From assembly GCF_016772475.1 (NCBI RefSeq), contig NZ_CP068595.1, positions 3,596,001 to 3,660,000 of the forward strand: a stretch of 64,000 nt of DNA, given 5' to 3'. Made by a program: the position numbers and the translations under genes. Positions 1-8,618 of this stretch are shown one piece after another; the first letter of the stretch is position 1, and every line of letters begins with the position of its first letter. The notes below the pieces were generated by a model. It had not been told where the DNA came from. It ran no database searches and was given only the letters and a program-made list of their open reading frames with translations. Origin of the DNA: Paenibacillus sonchi. GTDB taxonomy: Bacteria; Bacillota; Bacilli; Paenibacillales; Paenibacillaceae.

Positions 1-347
1 GCTTCACGGATCAGCAGTACTGCGATGCCGCGGCCCCGGACACTTGGAGAAACCGCCAGCAGGCGGATAATTGGGGAGCGAATGCCCAGCTCGGGACGCC
101 CGTACGCTTCTTCGGAGGACAGGAAGAGCAGCACGCTGCCGACAATCCGGTTATCTATTTCAGCGACGATCCGCGCATAGGGGGCAGCTCCGTGCACAGA
201 ATCAAGAATGGAACGACGGTACTCCGCCCAGAACGGTTCAGGCAGCTCAGCGGCATACTGGCCGTACGCCTCCAGCAGCACTTTGGCGATAGCATCCCGG
301 TCTGAATCAGCTGCGTTACGGATAAGGATCTCTTTGGAGTTGGACAT
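1..347 (-). CDS. GNAT N-acetyltransferase (N-terminal part, cut by window start)
   Basis: The first about 115 residues of a GNAT-family acetyltransferase are visible; the C-terminus lies outside the window. The protein starts MSNSKEILIRNAADSDRDAI, and the segment IIRLLAVSPSVRGRGIAVLL is the typical acetyl-CoA-binding strand plus V-x-x-x-x-R-G-x-G-I/A loop of the family. The ATG at 347 is preceded by a strong AGGAGG (complement of 354-359) at good spacing. It is divergent from the LysR gene at 628. Substrate is unknown: GNAT proteins acetylate many small molecules and protein termini. A link to the neighbouring sulfur operon is possible from context only. Confidence 0.85.
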   Translation of the reverse strand, partial: MSNSKEILIRNAADSDRDAIAKVLLEAYGQYAAELPEPFWAEYRRSILDSVHGAAPYARIVAEIDNRIVGSVLLFLSSEEAYGRPELGIRSPIIRLLAVSPSVRGRGIAVLLIRE

Positions 348-382
348 CTTGTGCCTCCTGTGAATCAAAATGAATGAGGCTT

Positions 383-388
383 ATTATA
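383..388 (-). promoter_or_regulatory. probable -10 box for the GNAT gene
   Basis: The complement reads TATAAT about 36 bases upstream of the GNAT start codon. No convincing -35 hexamer is seen at 17 bp, so this is a tentative assignment. Confidence 0.35.
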
Positions 389-437
389 GACGACAAATCC
401 GATGAATATAAGTGGAATTTAATAATTACGATCAATG

Positions 438-454
438 GATAGAAAAGTTCTATC
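438..454. promoter_or_regulatory. 17-bp inverted repeat in the GNAT/LysR intergenic region
   Basis: GATAGAA-AAG-TTCTATC is a perfect 7-bp inverted repeat between the divergent GNAT and LysR genes. Its size suits an operator, possibly for the LysR protein, but no T-N11-A core was established. Confidence 0.35.
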
Positions 455-506
455 TATTTTTGTGATTTTTTTAATGGTGTTCCTGAATAACAACAAGGAA
501 ATTCAG

Positions 507-535
507 TTGACAAAAAAAGGGGCTGTGACTAAGAT
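507..535 (+). promoter_or_regulatory. sigma-A-type promoter for the LysR gene
   Basis: TTGACA (507-512) is separated by 17 bp from TAAGAT (530-535). The predicted start near 542 leaves a leader of about 85 nt before the TTG start at 628, and the dyad at 566-592 falls inside this leader, where a bound repressor could block elongation. Confidence 0.6.
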
Positions 536-565
536 ATAAACAAAATCTATAGGAAACTTCGCCTT

Positions 566-600
566 TAATTCATTGTTAATCTATCGGAATTATAAAATTT
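566..600. promoter_or_regulatory. 27-bp dyad operator candidate, copy 1 (upstream of LysR gene)
   Basis: TAATTC (566-571) and GAATTA (587-592) form a 27-bp interrupted palindrome. The following stretch 581-600 is repeated with 18 of 20 identities at 1595-1614 upstream of the acetyltransferase operon. In B. subtilis, ytlI is repressed by the cysteine regulator CymR, an Rrf2-family protein whose sites contain GGAAT-type half sites. A CymR-like box is therefore my inference; the motif has not been scored against a matrix. Confidence 0.45.
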
Positions 601-627
601 AGTGAATAGGGATGAGGGGGGCTACTA

Positions 628-1521
628 TTGAACATTGAAAATATCGAAGCGTTTGTCTATATCAACCACTACGGGAGCTTCAATAAGGCAGCGGATGTTC
701 TGTATATTTCCCAGCCTACAGTTACTGCCCGCATACACTCGCTTGAACGTGAGCTGGATTGCAGAGTCTTCGACCGGGTGGGCAAGCAGATTAATCTCAC
801 GGATAAAGGCAGGCAGTTCCTTCCCTACGCCCAGCAAATTCTTCAGGTCTATCAATCGGGCAAACATCAGATTCAATCTAAAGGGCTGGTCCCGGATGAG
901 CTGCGAATCGGCAGCACGATATCCGTCTCCAACTATCTGATGCCGCAGCTTCTGGTTCATCTGAAGGGGGCGTATCCGAATCTGAATATTAAACTGACTA
1001 CGGCCCCCACGGAGGTGTTGATTGACAAGCTGAAGGCGAAGGATATCGATCTGGCCTTCATCCGCAAGGTGGTGAATCCGGCGATCCAGGCTTATCCGTT
1101 CTGTGAGGACCCGATTTCTCTATATGTGTATGAAGGGCATCCTCTGGCCCAGGCTAGACATGCTTCAATCCAGGATATCCGCAGGGAGACGCTCGTGTTT
1201 TTTGAATGCGGCTCTTTGGACTGGCTGCGGCTGCACCGTGTATTCGAGAGTATGGAGCAGCCGCCGGATATTGTATACCAGGTGGATAATCTGGAGACGG
1301 CCAAAAAGCTGGTGCTGCGAAAGGCGGGCATTGCTTTTCTCCCGGCTTTGAGTGTGCAAGAGGAGGTTGCAGCCGGAACCCTGACCCGGGTAGAGATTGC
1401 CGAGACGGAAGGGATCTCGCTGCGGACCAGCCTGATCTCCCTAAATGGAGAGTATGCCGGCTTTATCCAAACGCTGCTGGAGCTGGGAACGGGCAGTCAG
1501 CTAAATCGACTTATTGTATAG
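628..1521 (+). CDS. LysR-family transcriptional regulator (YtlI/CysL-like)
   Basis: This 297-residue protein has an N-terminal winged helix-turn-helix (about residues 1-60, with SQPTVTARIHSLERELDCRV as the recognition region) followed by a periplasmic-binding-like effector domain. The TTG start at 628 follows a GAGGGGGG ribosome site. It precedes an operon with the gene content of the B. subtilis ytmI cluster, whose activator is the LysR protein YtlI, so the likely role is to activate 1636-9956 when sulfur is limiting. Effector identity is not visible from sequence. It shares an operator-like element with the downstream operon, suggesting co-regulation by a common repressor or autoregulation. 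Family assignment is certain, orthology to YtlI is inferred from context. Confidence 0.9.
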   Translation: MNIENIEAFVYINHYGSFNKAADVLYISQPTVTARIHSLERELDCRVFDRVGKQINLTDKGRQFLPYAQQILQVYQSGKHQIQSKGLVPDELRIGSTISVSNYLMPQLLVHLKGAYPNLNIKLTTAPTEVLIDKLKAKDIDLAFIRKVVNPAIQAYPFCEDPISLYVYEGHPLAQARHASIQDIRRETLVFFECGSLDWLRLHRVFESMEQPPDIVYQVDNLETAKKLVLRKAGIAFLPALSVQEEVAAGTLTRVEIAETEGISLRTSLISLNGEYAGFIQTLLELGTGSQLNRLIV

Positions 1522-1572
1522 ATCAATTAAAAAACTCTATTAGCGCATGGCTGCATGCAGTGATAAAGTTGA

Positions 1573-1614
1573 TTGCAGATAATCACCACTAATTCTATAG
1601 GGATTATAAAATTT
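1573..1614. promoter_or_regulatory. operator/promoter element, copy 2 (upstream of the GNAT operon)
   Basis: The stretch 1595-1614 repeats 581-600 almost exactly (two mismatches in 20). ATAATC (1579-1584) and GATTAT (1602-1607) make an interrupted palindrome around it. TTGCAG (1573-1578) and TATAGG (1596-1601) are 17 bp apart and could be a weak, activator-dependent promoter. It lies 22-63 bases upstream of the acetyltransferase ATG. Confidence 0.45.
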
Positions 1615-1635
1615 AAAACGGACGGAGGTGGCAGA

Positions 1636-2226
1636 ATGGGAGAGGTTTACCGGCTGGCAGAGCTGAAGGATGCGGAGCGGCTGCTGGATATAACCTATCG
1701 TGCGTATGAGACGATTCGTGAACTCGGGCTGCACTGGCCTGCGGCCACAGCCGATCTGGCGCTGATTAAGGACAATATAGCTACGAACGAGTGTTATGTG
1801 CTGGAGATCGATGGCAGCGTGGAAGCCACAATTACGTTGTCCAGAGGTGAAGAGATCAAGGCGCTCACTGAGCTGCCTTTTGTCAAATGGTTTGCGGTAA
1901 ACCCGGATGCCCGGGGAAAAAGGTACGGCGGCAAGCTGCTGGACTGGGTTGAGGAGAATGTGATTCTCGGCAAGCTGGGCGCTGCTGCAGTTACTTTGGC
2001 TACGGCGGAGAAACATCCCTGGCTGGTTCCGATGTATGAACGGCGGGGATACGAGCGGATTCTGGAGCTGGACCCGCAAAATGGCGACGGGATTATGTAT
2101 TTGATGCGAAAAAGCTTATCGGTCAACCAACTACTATTCAAAGGGGCTAAAAACGATGAAGAAGACGATCCCGCTGGTATATGGACTATTGCTGACACTG
2201 GTGATTGCGGGCTGCGGCACGAATAA
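1636..2226 (+). CDS. GNAT N-acetyltransferase (YtmI/SnaB-like)
   Basis: A GNAT acetyltransferase heads the operon. The start chosen is ATG 1636, with GGAGG just upstream; the reading frame stays open further 5' but without a ribosome site. The acetyl-CoA motif is seen in FAVNPDARGKRYGGKLLDW. In B. subtilis the equivalent YtmI acetylates S-alkylcysteines before oxidation and cleavage, which I infer here from the neighbours. The family core ends near IMYLMRKSL, yet the frame runs on for about 35 residues and overlaps the next gene by 71 bp. That tail is probably read-through of an unusual stop position, or the natural stop has been lost. Confidence 0.85.
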   Translation: MGEVYRLAELKDAERLLDITYRAYETIRELGLHWPAATADLALIKDNIATNECYVLEIDGSVEATITLSRGEEIKALTELPFVKWFAVNPDARGKRYGGKLLDWVEENVILGKLGAAAVTLATAEKHPWLVPMYERRGYERILELDPQNGDGIMYLMRKSLSVNQLLFKGAKNDEEDDPAGIWTIADTGDCGLRHE

Positions 2227-3031
2227 TAATGCAAGCAGCAGCCAGGGCAGCAATACCGCTGAAGCAGCAGCGAAAACATCCACAGAGGCTCCTGCCGCAA
2301 CTGACGCGGGCCAAGTAACCAAAATTGTCGTCGGCACGGGCACCGGTTTTCCACAGGTATGCTTCATTGATGAGAACGGCAAGCTTACAGGCTTCGATGT
2401 GGAGCTGCTCAAGGATATCGACAGCCGGCTGCCGCAGTATGAATTTGAACTGCAGACGATGGATTTCAGCAATCTGCTGCTGAGCCTGGATACGAAGAAG
2501 ATTGATCTGGTCGCTCACGTCATGGAGAAGAATCCGGAGAGAGAGCAGAAATATCTTTTTAATACAGAGCCTTATGCACACTGGAGAAACCGGATTGTGG
2601 TCGCCAAGGATAACAACTCGATTAAGACCCTCGATGATCTGAAGGGTAAAAAAGCCCTCGTCGGCGCAACCAGTGCCCAGGCGCAAATCCTGGAGAACTA
2701 CAACAAGGAGCATGACAATGCAATCAAAATCGTCTATCAGAACGGAGCCGCCAACGATACGGTAAGCCAAATCAGCTCCGGACGGGTGGATGCCACGCTC
2801 GCGGCGGATTTTGTACTGCCGGTCATTGATCCGCAAGCCAAGCTGAAGGCATCAGGGCCAGAGCTGTCCTCTGCGGACATTCTCTACGTATTGCGCAAGG
2901 ATGATGCCGATTCCAAGACGCTGGCTGATGCCATCGACGGAGCAATCAAGGAACTGAAGGCCGATGGAACACTGGCAAAACTGAGCACCGAATGGCTGGG
3001 AGCAGACGTTACTGCAGATGAAGTGAAATGA
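2156..3031 (+). CDS. Amino-acid ABC transporter substrate-binding lipoprotein (TcyJ/TcyK-like)
   Basis: This 291-residue protein has a lipoprotein signal peptide (lipobox VIAGC, Cys about residue 20), a Ser/Thr/Ala-rich linker, then a type-3 solute-binding domain (SBP_bac_3). Typical features include GKLTGFDVELLKDI and DLKGKKALVGATSAQ. It would sit on the outer face of the membrane and hand substrate to the permeases at 3071 and 3849. In the B. subtilis operon two such proteins (TcyJ, TcyK) serve cystine and S-alkylcysteine uptake; here one is present. Its start lies inside the 3' end of the preceding reading frame, with an AGGGG ribosome site at about 2141. Confidence 0.88.
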   Translation: MKKTIPLVYGLLLTLVIAGCGTNNNASSSQGSNTAEAAAKTSTEAPAATDAGQVTKIVVGTGTGFPQVCFIDENGKLTGFDVELLKDIDSRLPQYEFELQTMDFSNLLLSLDTKKIDLVAHVMEKNPEREQKYLFNTEPYAHWRNRIVVAKDNNSIKTLDDLKGKKALVGATSAQAQILENYNKEHDNAIKIVYQNGAANDTVSQISSGRVDATLAADFVLPVIDPQAKLKASGPELSSADILYVLRKDDADSKTLADAIDGAIKELKADGTLAKLSTEWLGADVTADEVK

Positions 3032-3070
3032 TTGGCTTTTCAAAAACTATGGGGAGGGGAGAGTGAACGT

Positions 3071-3852
3071 ATGGGTGCACCGTTTGATATCAGCTATGTT
3101 TTTACCTTTTTGCCAAAATTGCTGACTACGCTGGGTACAACGCTTCTGATTGTCGGCTTCTCTCTGCTGGCAGGTATTGTGGTAGGCTTCCTGGTGGCCC
3201 TCCCCCGTCTGTATAAGGTGCCGGTTCTAAAAACTTTTGCCGGGATTTATATCTCATTTTTCCGGGAACCCCGATCCTGATTCAGCTGTTCTTGTTCTAT
3301 TATGGTCTGCCGGAAATATTGAAGCTGGTTCACGTGGATGTGACGCGGACGCCCGTGCTGTTCTTTGTGATTCTGACTTATGGGCTGCACACGGGAGCTT
3401 TCATGTCTGAAATGATCCGGGCTTCTGTGACGGCTGTTGACCGGGGACAGGTGGAGGCAGCTTATGCGGCGGGAATGACGTCTTTTCAAGCTTTTTCACG
3501 GATTGTGCTGCCTCAGGCGCTGGGGATCGCGGTTCCTGTATTCTCCAACCTGGTGATTGCCCTGCTGAAGGATACCTCGCTCGCTTTTACCCTCGGGGTG
3601 ATGGAGATGACGGGAAAAGCGCAGACGCTGGGGAGCATCAGCCAGCATTTTATTGAGACTTATATTGCGCTTGCCCTGATTTATCTGGTGATCAGCTTTA
3701 CGCTTGAGAAGCTGCTGCTGGCGGCCGAACGCCGTCTCTTGCGGCATGAAGTACCGGGGAATCCTGCGAGAAAAACATTTAGTCTGCAAAAGCACGCTTC
3801 TTACCGGAGAATGATTGCCCAGATGGGCTCAGGTAAAGGAGGCGGCGGATGA
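3071..3852 (+). pseudogene. tcyL: Amino-acid ABC permease TcyL-like, interrupted by a -1 frameshift
   Basis: The ATG at 3071 follows GGGGAGGGGAG and opens a normal permease start, MGAPFDISYVFTFLPKLL, with membrane helices. The frame stops at 3280, but the neighbouring frame carries the rest from FYYGLPEILKLV through the EAA loop (GQVEAAYAAGMTSFQAF) to 3852. Adding one G to the GGG at 3264-3266 restores the family sequence SFFRGTPILIQLF and gives 260 residues, the normal size. Either the gene is inactivated or this is a sequencing undercall. Its stop overlaps the next start (ATGA). With a real frameshift the importer would be a non-functional heterodimer. Confidence 0.85.
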
Positions 3853-4562
3853 TGAAGCTGGACCCTTCATTTATATGGACAGCATTTGTGCAAATTCTCA
3901 GTGCAATCCCAACAACATTGTATATTACGCTTGTTTCGGTAAGTGCCGGTTTGATTATTGGCATCGCCGTTGCGCTTATCCGGATTTACAAGGTGCCGTT
4001 TCTGCATCCACTAGCGACCGGGTATGTCACCTTTATCCGCGGGACGCCGATGCTTACCCATCTGCTGCTGATCTATTTCGGGCTGCCGATGATTATTGAC
4101 GGGCTGGCGGCGCATTTCGGCTGGGGCTTCCGGTCGGTATCCATTCCGATGATCGGCTTTGCCTACATTGCATTCTCGATTACGGCAGGCGCTTATATGT
4201 CAGAGGTAGTCCGCTCGGGTCTGCTGGCGGTGGAACGCGGGCAAATGGAGGCTGCCCATGCTGTAGGCATGACTACGTTCCAGGCGCTGCGGCGGATTGT
4301 CTTCCCCCAGGCTTTGGCGGCGAGCCTGCCGAATCTCTCCAATTCCGTGATTGGCATGCTGCATGGATCAACCCTTGCTTTTACCGTATCAGTGGTGGAT
4401 ATCAATGCCCAGGCGCAGATCGTCGCCTCCACGAACTGGAGGTTTTTTGAGGCCTATCTGGCGGCGGCGCTGATCTTCTGGGGGCTTACGTTCCTGATTG
4501 AACGGGCCACCGCCCTGATCGAAAAGCGGATCAATCTGTACAATCGAGGTGGAGTCATATGA
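3849..4562 (+). CDS. tcyM: Amino-acid ABC transporter permease (TcyM-like)
   Basis: This intact 237-residue His/Glu/Gln/Arg-type permease has about five membrane helices and the cytoplasmic EAA loop ([20 protein letters not shown]) that contacts the ATPase. The start ATG overlaps the end of the upstream permease and its own end overlaps the ATPase start, so the three are translationally coupled. It is the partner of the frameshifted permease at 3071, together forming the membrane channel of a cystine/S-alkylcysteine importer by analogy with TcyJKLMN. Confidence 0.88.
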   Translation: MMKLDPSFIWTAFVQILSAIPTTLYITLVSVSAGLIIGIAVALIRIYKVPFLHPLATGYVTFIRGTPMLTHLLLIYFGLPMIIDGLAAHFGWGFRSVSIPMIGFAYIAFSITAGAYMSEVVRSGLLAVERGQMEAAHAVGMTTFQALRRIVFPQALAASLPNLSNSVIGMLHGSTLAFTVSVVDINAQAQIVASTNWRFFEAYLAAALIFWGLTFLIERATALIEKRINLYNRGGVI

Positions 4563-5311
4563 TTAAGCTGAAGCAGATTTCGAAGGCCTTCGGACGCCAT
4601 CAGGTGCTGAACCATATTGATCTGACGGTTGCCAAAGGTGAGGTTGTGGTCATTCTCGGCCCCAGCGGCTCAGGCAAAACCACGCTGCTCCGCTGCGTGA
4701 ACTATCTGGAGAAGCCCAGCGGCGGAGAAATCGCCATCGGTGATTTCAAGCTGGACTGCAGGCATGCCCGCAAGAAGGATATTCACCGGCTGCGGCAAAG
4801 GACGGCGATGGTCTTCCAGCAGTACAATCTGTTCCGGCACAAAACAGCGCTGGAGAATGTGATGGAGGGACTGCTGATCGTGAAAAAGCTTCCGAAGGAG
4901 GAAGCGAGGAAGAAAAGTATAGCACTGCTGGAGAAGGTGGGCCTCGGCGCAAAGCTGGACGCCTATCCAAGCCAGCTGTCCGGAGGCCAGCAGCAGCGCG
5001 TCGGGATTGCCCGGGCGCTTGCGCTGGAGCCGGAAGTGATTCTGTTCGATGAGCCTACTTCGGCTCTCGACCCGGAGCTGGTAGGTGAGGTGCTCGCCGT
5101 CATCCGCAAAATAGCCAAGGAAGGCATCACGATGATCGTGGTGACGCATGAGATGGGTTTTGCCCGCGATGTGGCCAATCACGTGGTGTTTATGGACGGC
5201 GGGCTGATCGTTGAAGAGGGGACACCAACGGAGGTGTTCAACCATCCGCGTGAAGAAAGAACCAAGCAGTTCCTGAAGCGGATTACGCCGGAGCTGAACT
5301 ATTCAATCTAG
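4559..5311 (+). CDS. tcyN: Amino-acid ABC transporter ATPase (TcyN-like)
   Basis: This 250-residue ATPase shows Walker [10 protein letters not shown] (residues 34-42), a Q-loop at FQQYNLF, the signature LSGGQQQR near residue 143, Walker B VILFDEP and the switch histidine in VVTHEMGFA. Sequence style is that of polar amino-acid uptake ATPases. It starts by ATGA overlap with the permease and is followed 11 bases later by a monooxygenase gene, as in the B. subtilis ytm operon, where TcyN is followed by YtmO. Energises import through 3071 and 3849. Confidence 0.92.
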   Translation: MIKLKQISKAFGRHQVLNHIDLTVAKGEVVVILGPSGSGKTTLLRCVNYLEKPSGGEIAIGDFKLDCRHARKKDIHRLRQRTAMVFQQYNLFRHKTALENVMEGLLIVKKLPKEEARKKSIALLEKVGLGAKLDAYPSQLSGGQQQRVGIARALALEPEVILFDEPTSALDPELVGEVLAVIRKIAKEGITMIVVTHEMGFARDVANHVVFMDGGLIVEEGTPTEVFNHPREERTKQFLKRITPELNYSI

Positions 5312-5322
5312 GAGGGAAGCCC

Positions 5323-6338
5323 ATGGCTATTGTAATCAGCGTATTGGATCAGAGTCCAATCTACCCCGGTGAAACACCGGAAGAAGCCTTTCAGCATACG
5401 GTCAAGCTGGCTCAGCTGTCCGAACGGCTGGGCTTCCGCCGTTTCTGGGTATCAGAGCATCATGATTCCGAGCAGGTGGCGGGCTCATCCCCGGAGGTGC
5501 TGGTCTCGCATCTGCTTGCCAAGACAGAGCGTATCCGGGTAGGCTCCGGCGGCATCATGCTCCAGCATTACAGCCCTTATAAGGTAGCGGAAAATTTTAA
5601 TGTGCTGGCTTCGCTGGCACCGGGACGGGTGGATCTTGGAGTCGGCCGGGCGCCGGGGGATTGCCCCGGAGCACTCAGGCACTGCAGCAGGGCGGAGCCG
5701 AAGCGCCTTCCCTGACGGACAAAATTATAGAGCTTGAGCAATATGTGCATAACCGGCTGGCGGCAGATCATCCGCTGGCCGGACTAAAAGCGGGACCGGT
5801 TCCGGGCACTCCGCCGGAGCTCTATGTGCTGGGGGCGAGCGTAGCCAGCGCAGAAATTGCCGCCAGCCTTGGACTGCCTTACGTCTTCTCGCTGTTCATC
5901 AGCGGTGACCAGGCGGTGGCGCTGGAAGCGATCCGGGCCTACCGGAGCGGCTTTGACACCTCGCAAGGGAGAGAGCCGCAGGCCATAATCGCCCTTGCCG
6001 TGCTGGCTGCTGAGACGGAGGCGGAGGCCAAGGAGCTGGCCGGAGCGCATAAGCTGATCCGGATTCATCTGGCCAGCGGCAAGACGCTGACGGTGGCGAC
6101 CCGCGAGCAGGCGGAAGAGTTTACCCGGCAGAGCAAGGAAGCGTACACGCTCGAAGAGCGGGAGCCGATGATCACGAAGGGAACCAAGGAAGCGGTCCGT
6201 GAACAGCTGCTGGCGCTGGCCGGGGCCTCCGGTGTCACGGAGTTCATCGTGACGACGAATGTTCAGTCCTTTGACAAGCGGCTCCGATCCTTTGAGCTCC
6301 TGCATGAGGCATTTGCTGAAGTGCCTGCGGAGGCATAG
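5323..6338 (+). pseudogene. Luciferase-like monooxygenase (YtmO/CmoO-like), interrupted by a -1 frameshift
   Basis: The gene starts at ATG 5323 after GGAGGG and encodes a group-1 luciferase-like flavin protein (SVLDQSPIYPGETPEEAFQH, RRFWVSEHH). The first frame leaves the family after VDLGVGRAPG and stops at 5715; the second frame resumes at 5661 with PRSTQALQQGG and runs to 6338. One extra G in the run at 5655-5659 restores GRAPGGLPRSTQAL and gives a 338-residue protein of ordinary length. In the B. subtilis operon YtmO sits at the same position after TcyN. Real inactivation and a homopolymer sequencing error are equally possible. Confidence 0.85.
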
Positions 6339-6360
6339 TATTTGGCTGAAGGGAGGGATT

Positions 6361-7545
6361 ATGATGAGTATTCGCAACGCGGAGCATGGTATACAGGCTT
6401 TAAATGAAAAGGTGATTGGCATCCGCCGCCATCTTCACCGGTACCCGGAGCTTTCGAACGAAGAATTCGAAACGACCCGATATATTATCTCTCTGCTGGA
6501 ACAAGCCGGAATAACCATTATTGACTATGGCCTGACGACCGGTGTCATCGCGGAGATCGGCGGATTGCAGGAGGGGCCGGTGGTCGCCCTGCGAGCCGAT
6601 ATTGATGCGCTGCCGATTCAGGAGGAAACCGGGCTGCCCTATGCTTCGCTTCATCCCGGCAAAAGCCATGCCTGCGGACATGACTTTCATACGGCAGCGC
6701 TGATGGGTGCCGCCTATCAATTGAAACAGCAGGAGCCTTATTTGAAAGGAAAGGTCCGGCTTCTGTTCCAGCCCGCTGAGGAGAAGGCAAAAGGCGCACA
6801 GCAGATTATAGCCAGCGGAGCGCTGGAGGGCGTCCGTGCAGTCATCGGCATGCATAATAAGCCGGACCTGCCGGTAGGCACCCTTGGCATAACCGGCGGG
6901 CCTTTGATGGCGGCGGCGGACGGCTTTGTGGTGGAGGTGCGGGGAGCCGGATCGCATGCGGCCGTGCCGGAGGCAGGGACGGACCCCATTGTGGCCGCTT
7001 CGCATATCGTTACGGCGCTGCAGAGCATTGTCAGCCGCAACGTCAGCACGCTGCAAAGTGCGGTAGTCAGCGTTACGAAGCTGCATAGCGGGAATTCCTG
7101 GAACATTATCCCTGAGACAGCGGTGCTGGAGGGCACGATCCGCACGTTTGAAGAAGCCGTGCGGAGCAAAGTGCTGGAGCGCTTCGGGCAGGTAGCGGCC
7201 GGTGTAGCCGCTGCCTTGGGAGCCGAAGCGGCGGTGCGCTGGCTCGGCGGACCGCCGCCGGTGAATAATGATGCCGGACTGGCCCGGCTGGGCGAAGAAA
7301 CCGCCGCCACGCTGGGTTTCGATTATGTGAAGCCTCAGCCATCGCCGGCGGGAGAGGATTTTGCTTTTTATCAGCGCGTGGTTCCCGGGTTGTTCGTCTT
7401 TGTGGGCACTGCGGGAAGCCGGGAGTGGCATCATCCCGCATTCAATCTGGATGAGGCGGCACTGCCGGTGGGAGCTGCATTTTTTGCCGGCCTGGCTGTC
7501 CGGGTGCTGGAGCATTTCTCTGCGGAAGAGGGTGCAGCATCATAG
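6361..7545 (+). CDS. M20D-family amidohydrolase / N-acyl amino-acid deacylase (YtnL/SndA-like)
   Basis: This 394-residue zinc/manganese amidohydrolase starts at ATG 6361 with GGGAGG at good spacing. Metal-binding and catalytic motifs are HACGHDFHTA, FQPAEEKAKGA, GMHNKPDLPVG, and a C-terminal His in WHHPAFNLDE. The insert between them is the dimerisation (lid) domain. Family members (hippuricase, IAA-amino acid hydrolases) deacylate N-acyl amino acids. In the ytm pathway YtnL/SndA removes the acetyl group put on by the GNAT enzyme, which fits this position. It acts in the cytoplasm. Confidence 0.9.
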   Translation: MMSIRNAEHGIQALNEKVIGIRRHLHRYPELSNEEFETTRYIISLLEQAGITIIDYGLTTGVIAEIGGLQEGPVVALRADIDALPIQEETGLPYASLHPGKSHACGHDFHTAALMGAAYQLKQQEPYLKGKVRLLFQPAEEKAKGAQQIIASGALEGVRAVIGMHNKPDLPVGTLGITGGPLMAAADGFVVEVRGAGSHAAVPEAGTDPIVAASHIVTALQSIVSRNVSTLQSAVVSVTKLHSGNSWNIIPETAVLEGTIRTFEEAVRSKVLERFGQVAAGVAAALGAEAAVRWLGGPPPVNNDAGLARLGEETAATLGFDYVKPQPSPAGEDFAFYQRVVPGLFVFVGTAGSREWHHPAFNLDEAALPVGAAFFAGLAVRVLEHFSAEEGAAS

Positions 7546-8086
7546 CGAAGCCCCCGGGTTATGACGTTATTATTGTCGGTGCCGGCTCAATGGGCATGAG
7601 TGCCGGAGCGTGGTTTGGGTCCTTGCCGCCGTTTGCCGCCTTGCCGATCCAAGCGATCCGCAAGGTGGTCGGCTGGTTTCAAAGCATACCGGGTTTTGAT
7701 GCCGGGAGCTTTCCGGGCTTTACGCTGGGTACCGGGGAGGGCGGCTATTACGGCTTTCCCAGCATTGGCAGGGCAGGACTGAAGATCGGCCGCCATGATA
7801 CCGGCAGGGTATGGAGGCCGGAAGGCTGCTCAAAGGGTCGGTCTGCAAATATGAGCATACCCCGGATGAGGATTTCATTATCGACCGCCACCCAGCTTAT
7901 CGCCATATTCTGCTCGCCGGAGGGTTCTCGGGGCATGGCTTTAAATTTTCCAGCGTGGTCGGCGAAATATTGGCGGATCTGGCGGCAGGGAGAGCTTCGA
8001 AACAGAATATCGGGCCATTTTCCTTGTCCCGCTTTGACTTATCACCGGACCGGCCACAGTCCGGACTTACTTTGGAGGGGATCTAA
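7542..8086 (+). pseudogene. FAD-dependent sarcosine/N-methyltryptophan oxidase-like gene, deletion remnant
   Basis: From 7560 the frame reads YDVIIVGAGSMGMSAGAW, the FAD-binding GxGxxG start of the monomeric sarcosine oxidase family. It then jumps directly to family sequence from the middle of the protein (GYYGFPSIGRAGLKIGRHD, to about 7800). The C-terminal part continues in another frame, 7811-8086, with LKGSVCKYEHTPDEDFIIDRHP and AGGFSGHGFKFSS. Roughly 200 internal residues and then a further short stretch are missing, and no ATG/GTG/TTG start fits the first frame (ATA lies at 7542). The remnant abuts the DinB-like gene by stop/start overlap, so it was an operon member. Confidence 0.85.
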
Positions 8087-8571
8087 TGAGCAGCGTGCAA
8101 ATCCGGGATTATCTCAATACGTATGACCAACTGGTACAGTCACTGGAAGGGCTGAGTGAGGAACAGCTAAGATGGAAAGCTGCACCGTCCAGCTGGAGCG
8201 TCACCGAGGTGCTCGCGCATCTGGCCGATCACAGCATTGTGGTTTCCTTCCGCATCCGCGACATTCTGGCCGGGACTGAGGCACAGCTGCCGGTATTTAA
8301 CCAGGACGCCTGGGTAAGCGGCCAGCATGCCAATGGCGGCCATGCCGCAGACAGCCTGGAGCTGTTCCGCAGCCTCCTCCACTACAACAGTCTGCTGTTC
8401 AACCGGTTGGGGGACGGGGAATGGGAGAAAAGCGGAATTAATTTCAAGGGAGAAGCCGTCAGTATTGCGGACATCCTCCGCAGCTTCACAGGGCATGTGC
8501 AGACGCATCTGGCCCAGATCGAGCGGATTAAGCTGGACGCTGTAAGCAGGGCGCTGCCGCGGTTCCATTAA
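8086..8571 (+). CDS. DinB-like (DinB_2) four-helix bundle protein
   Basis: This 161-residue protein has the DinB/YfiT layout: a first helix with YDQLVQSLEGLSEEQLRWK, the diagnostic P-x-x-W-S-V-x-E-v-l-x-H-L-x-D-H block (metal-binding His), and a late His in FTGHVQTHLAQIERIK. Family members bind divalent metal and several transfer bacillithiol or other thiols, which would suit a cysteine-salvage operon, but this is inferred. The start overlaps the stop of the upstream oxidase remnant and follows GGAGGGG. Confidence 0.82.
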   Translation: MSSVQIRDYLNTYDQLVQSLEGLSEEQLRWKAAPSSWSVTEVLAHLADHSIVVSFRIRDILAGTEAQLPVFNQDAWVSGQHANGGHAADSLELFRSLLHYNSLLFNRLGDGEWEKSGINFKGEAVSIADILRSFTGHVQTHLAQIERIKLDAVSRALPRFH

Positions 8572-8618
8572 CGTAATTCAGGAAGTAATGCTCCATAAAA
8601 CTCTGAGGAGGAATGAAC

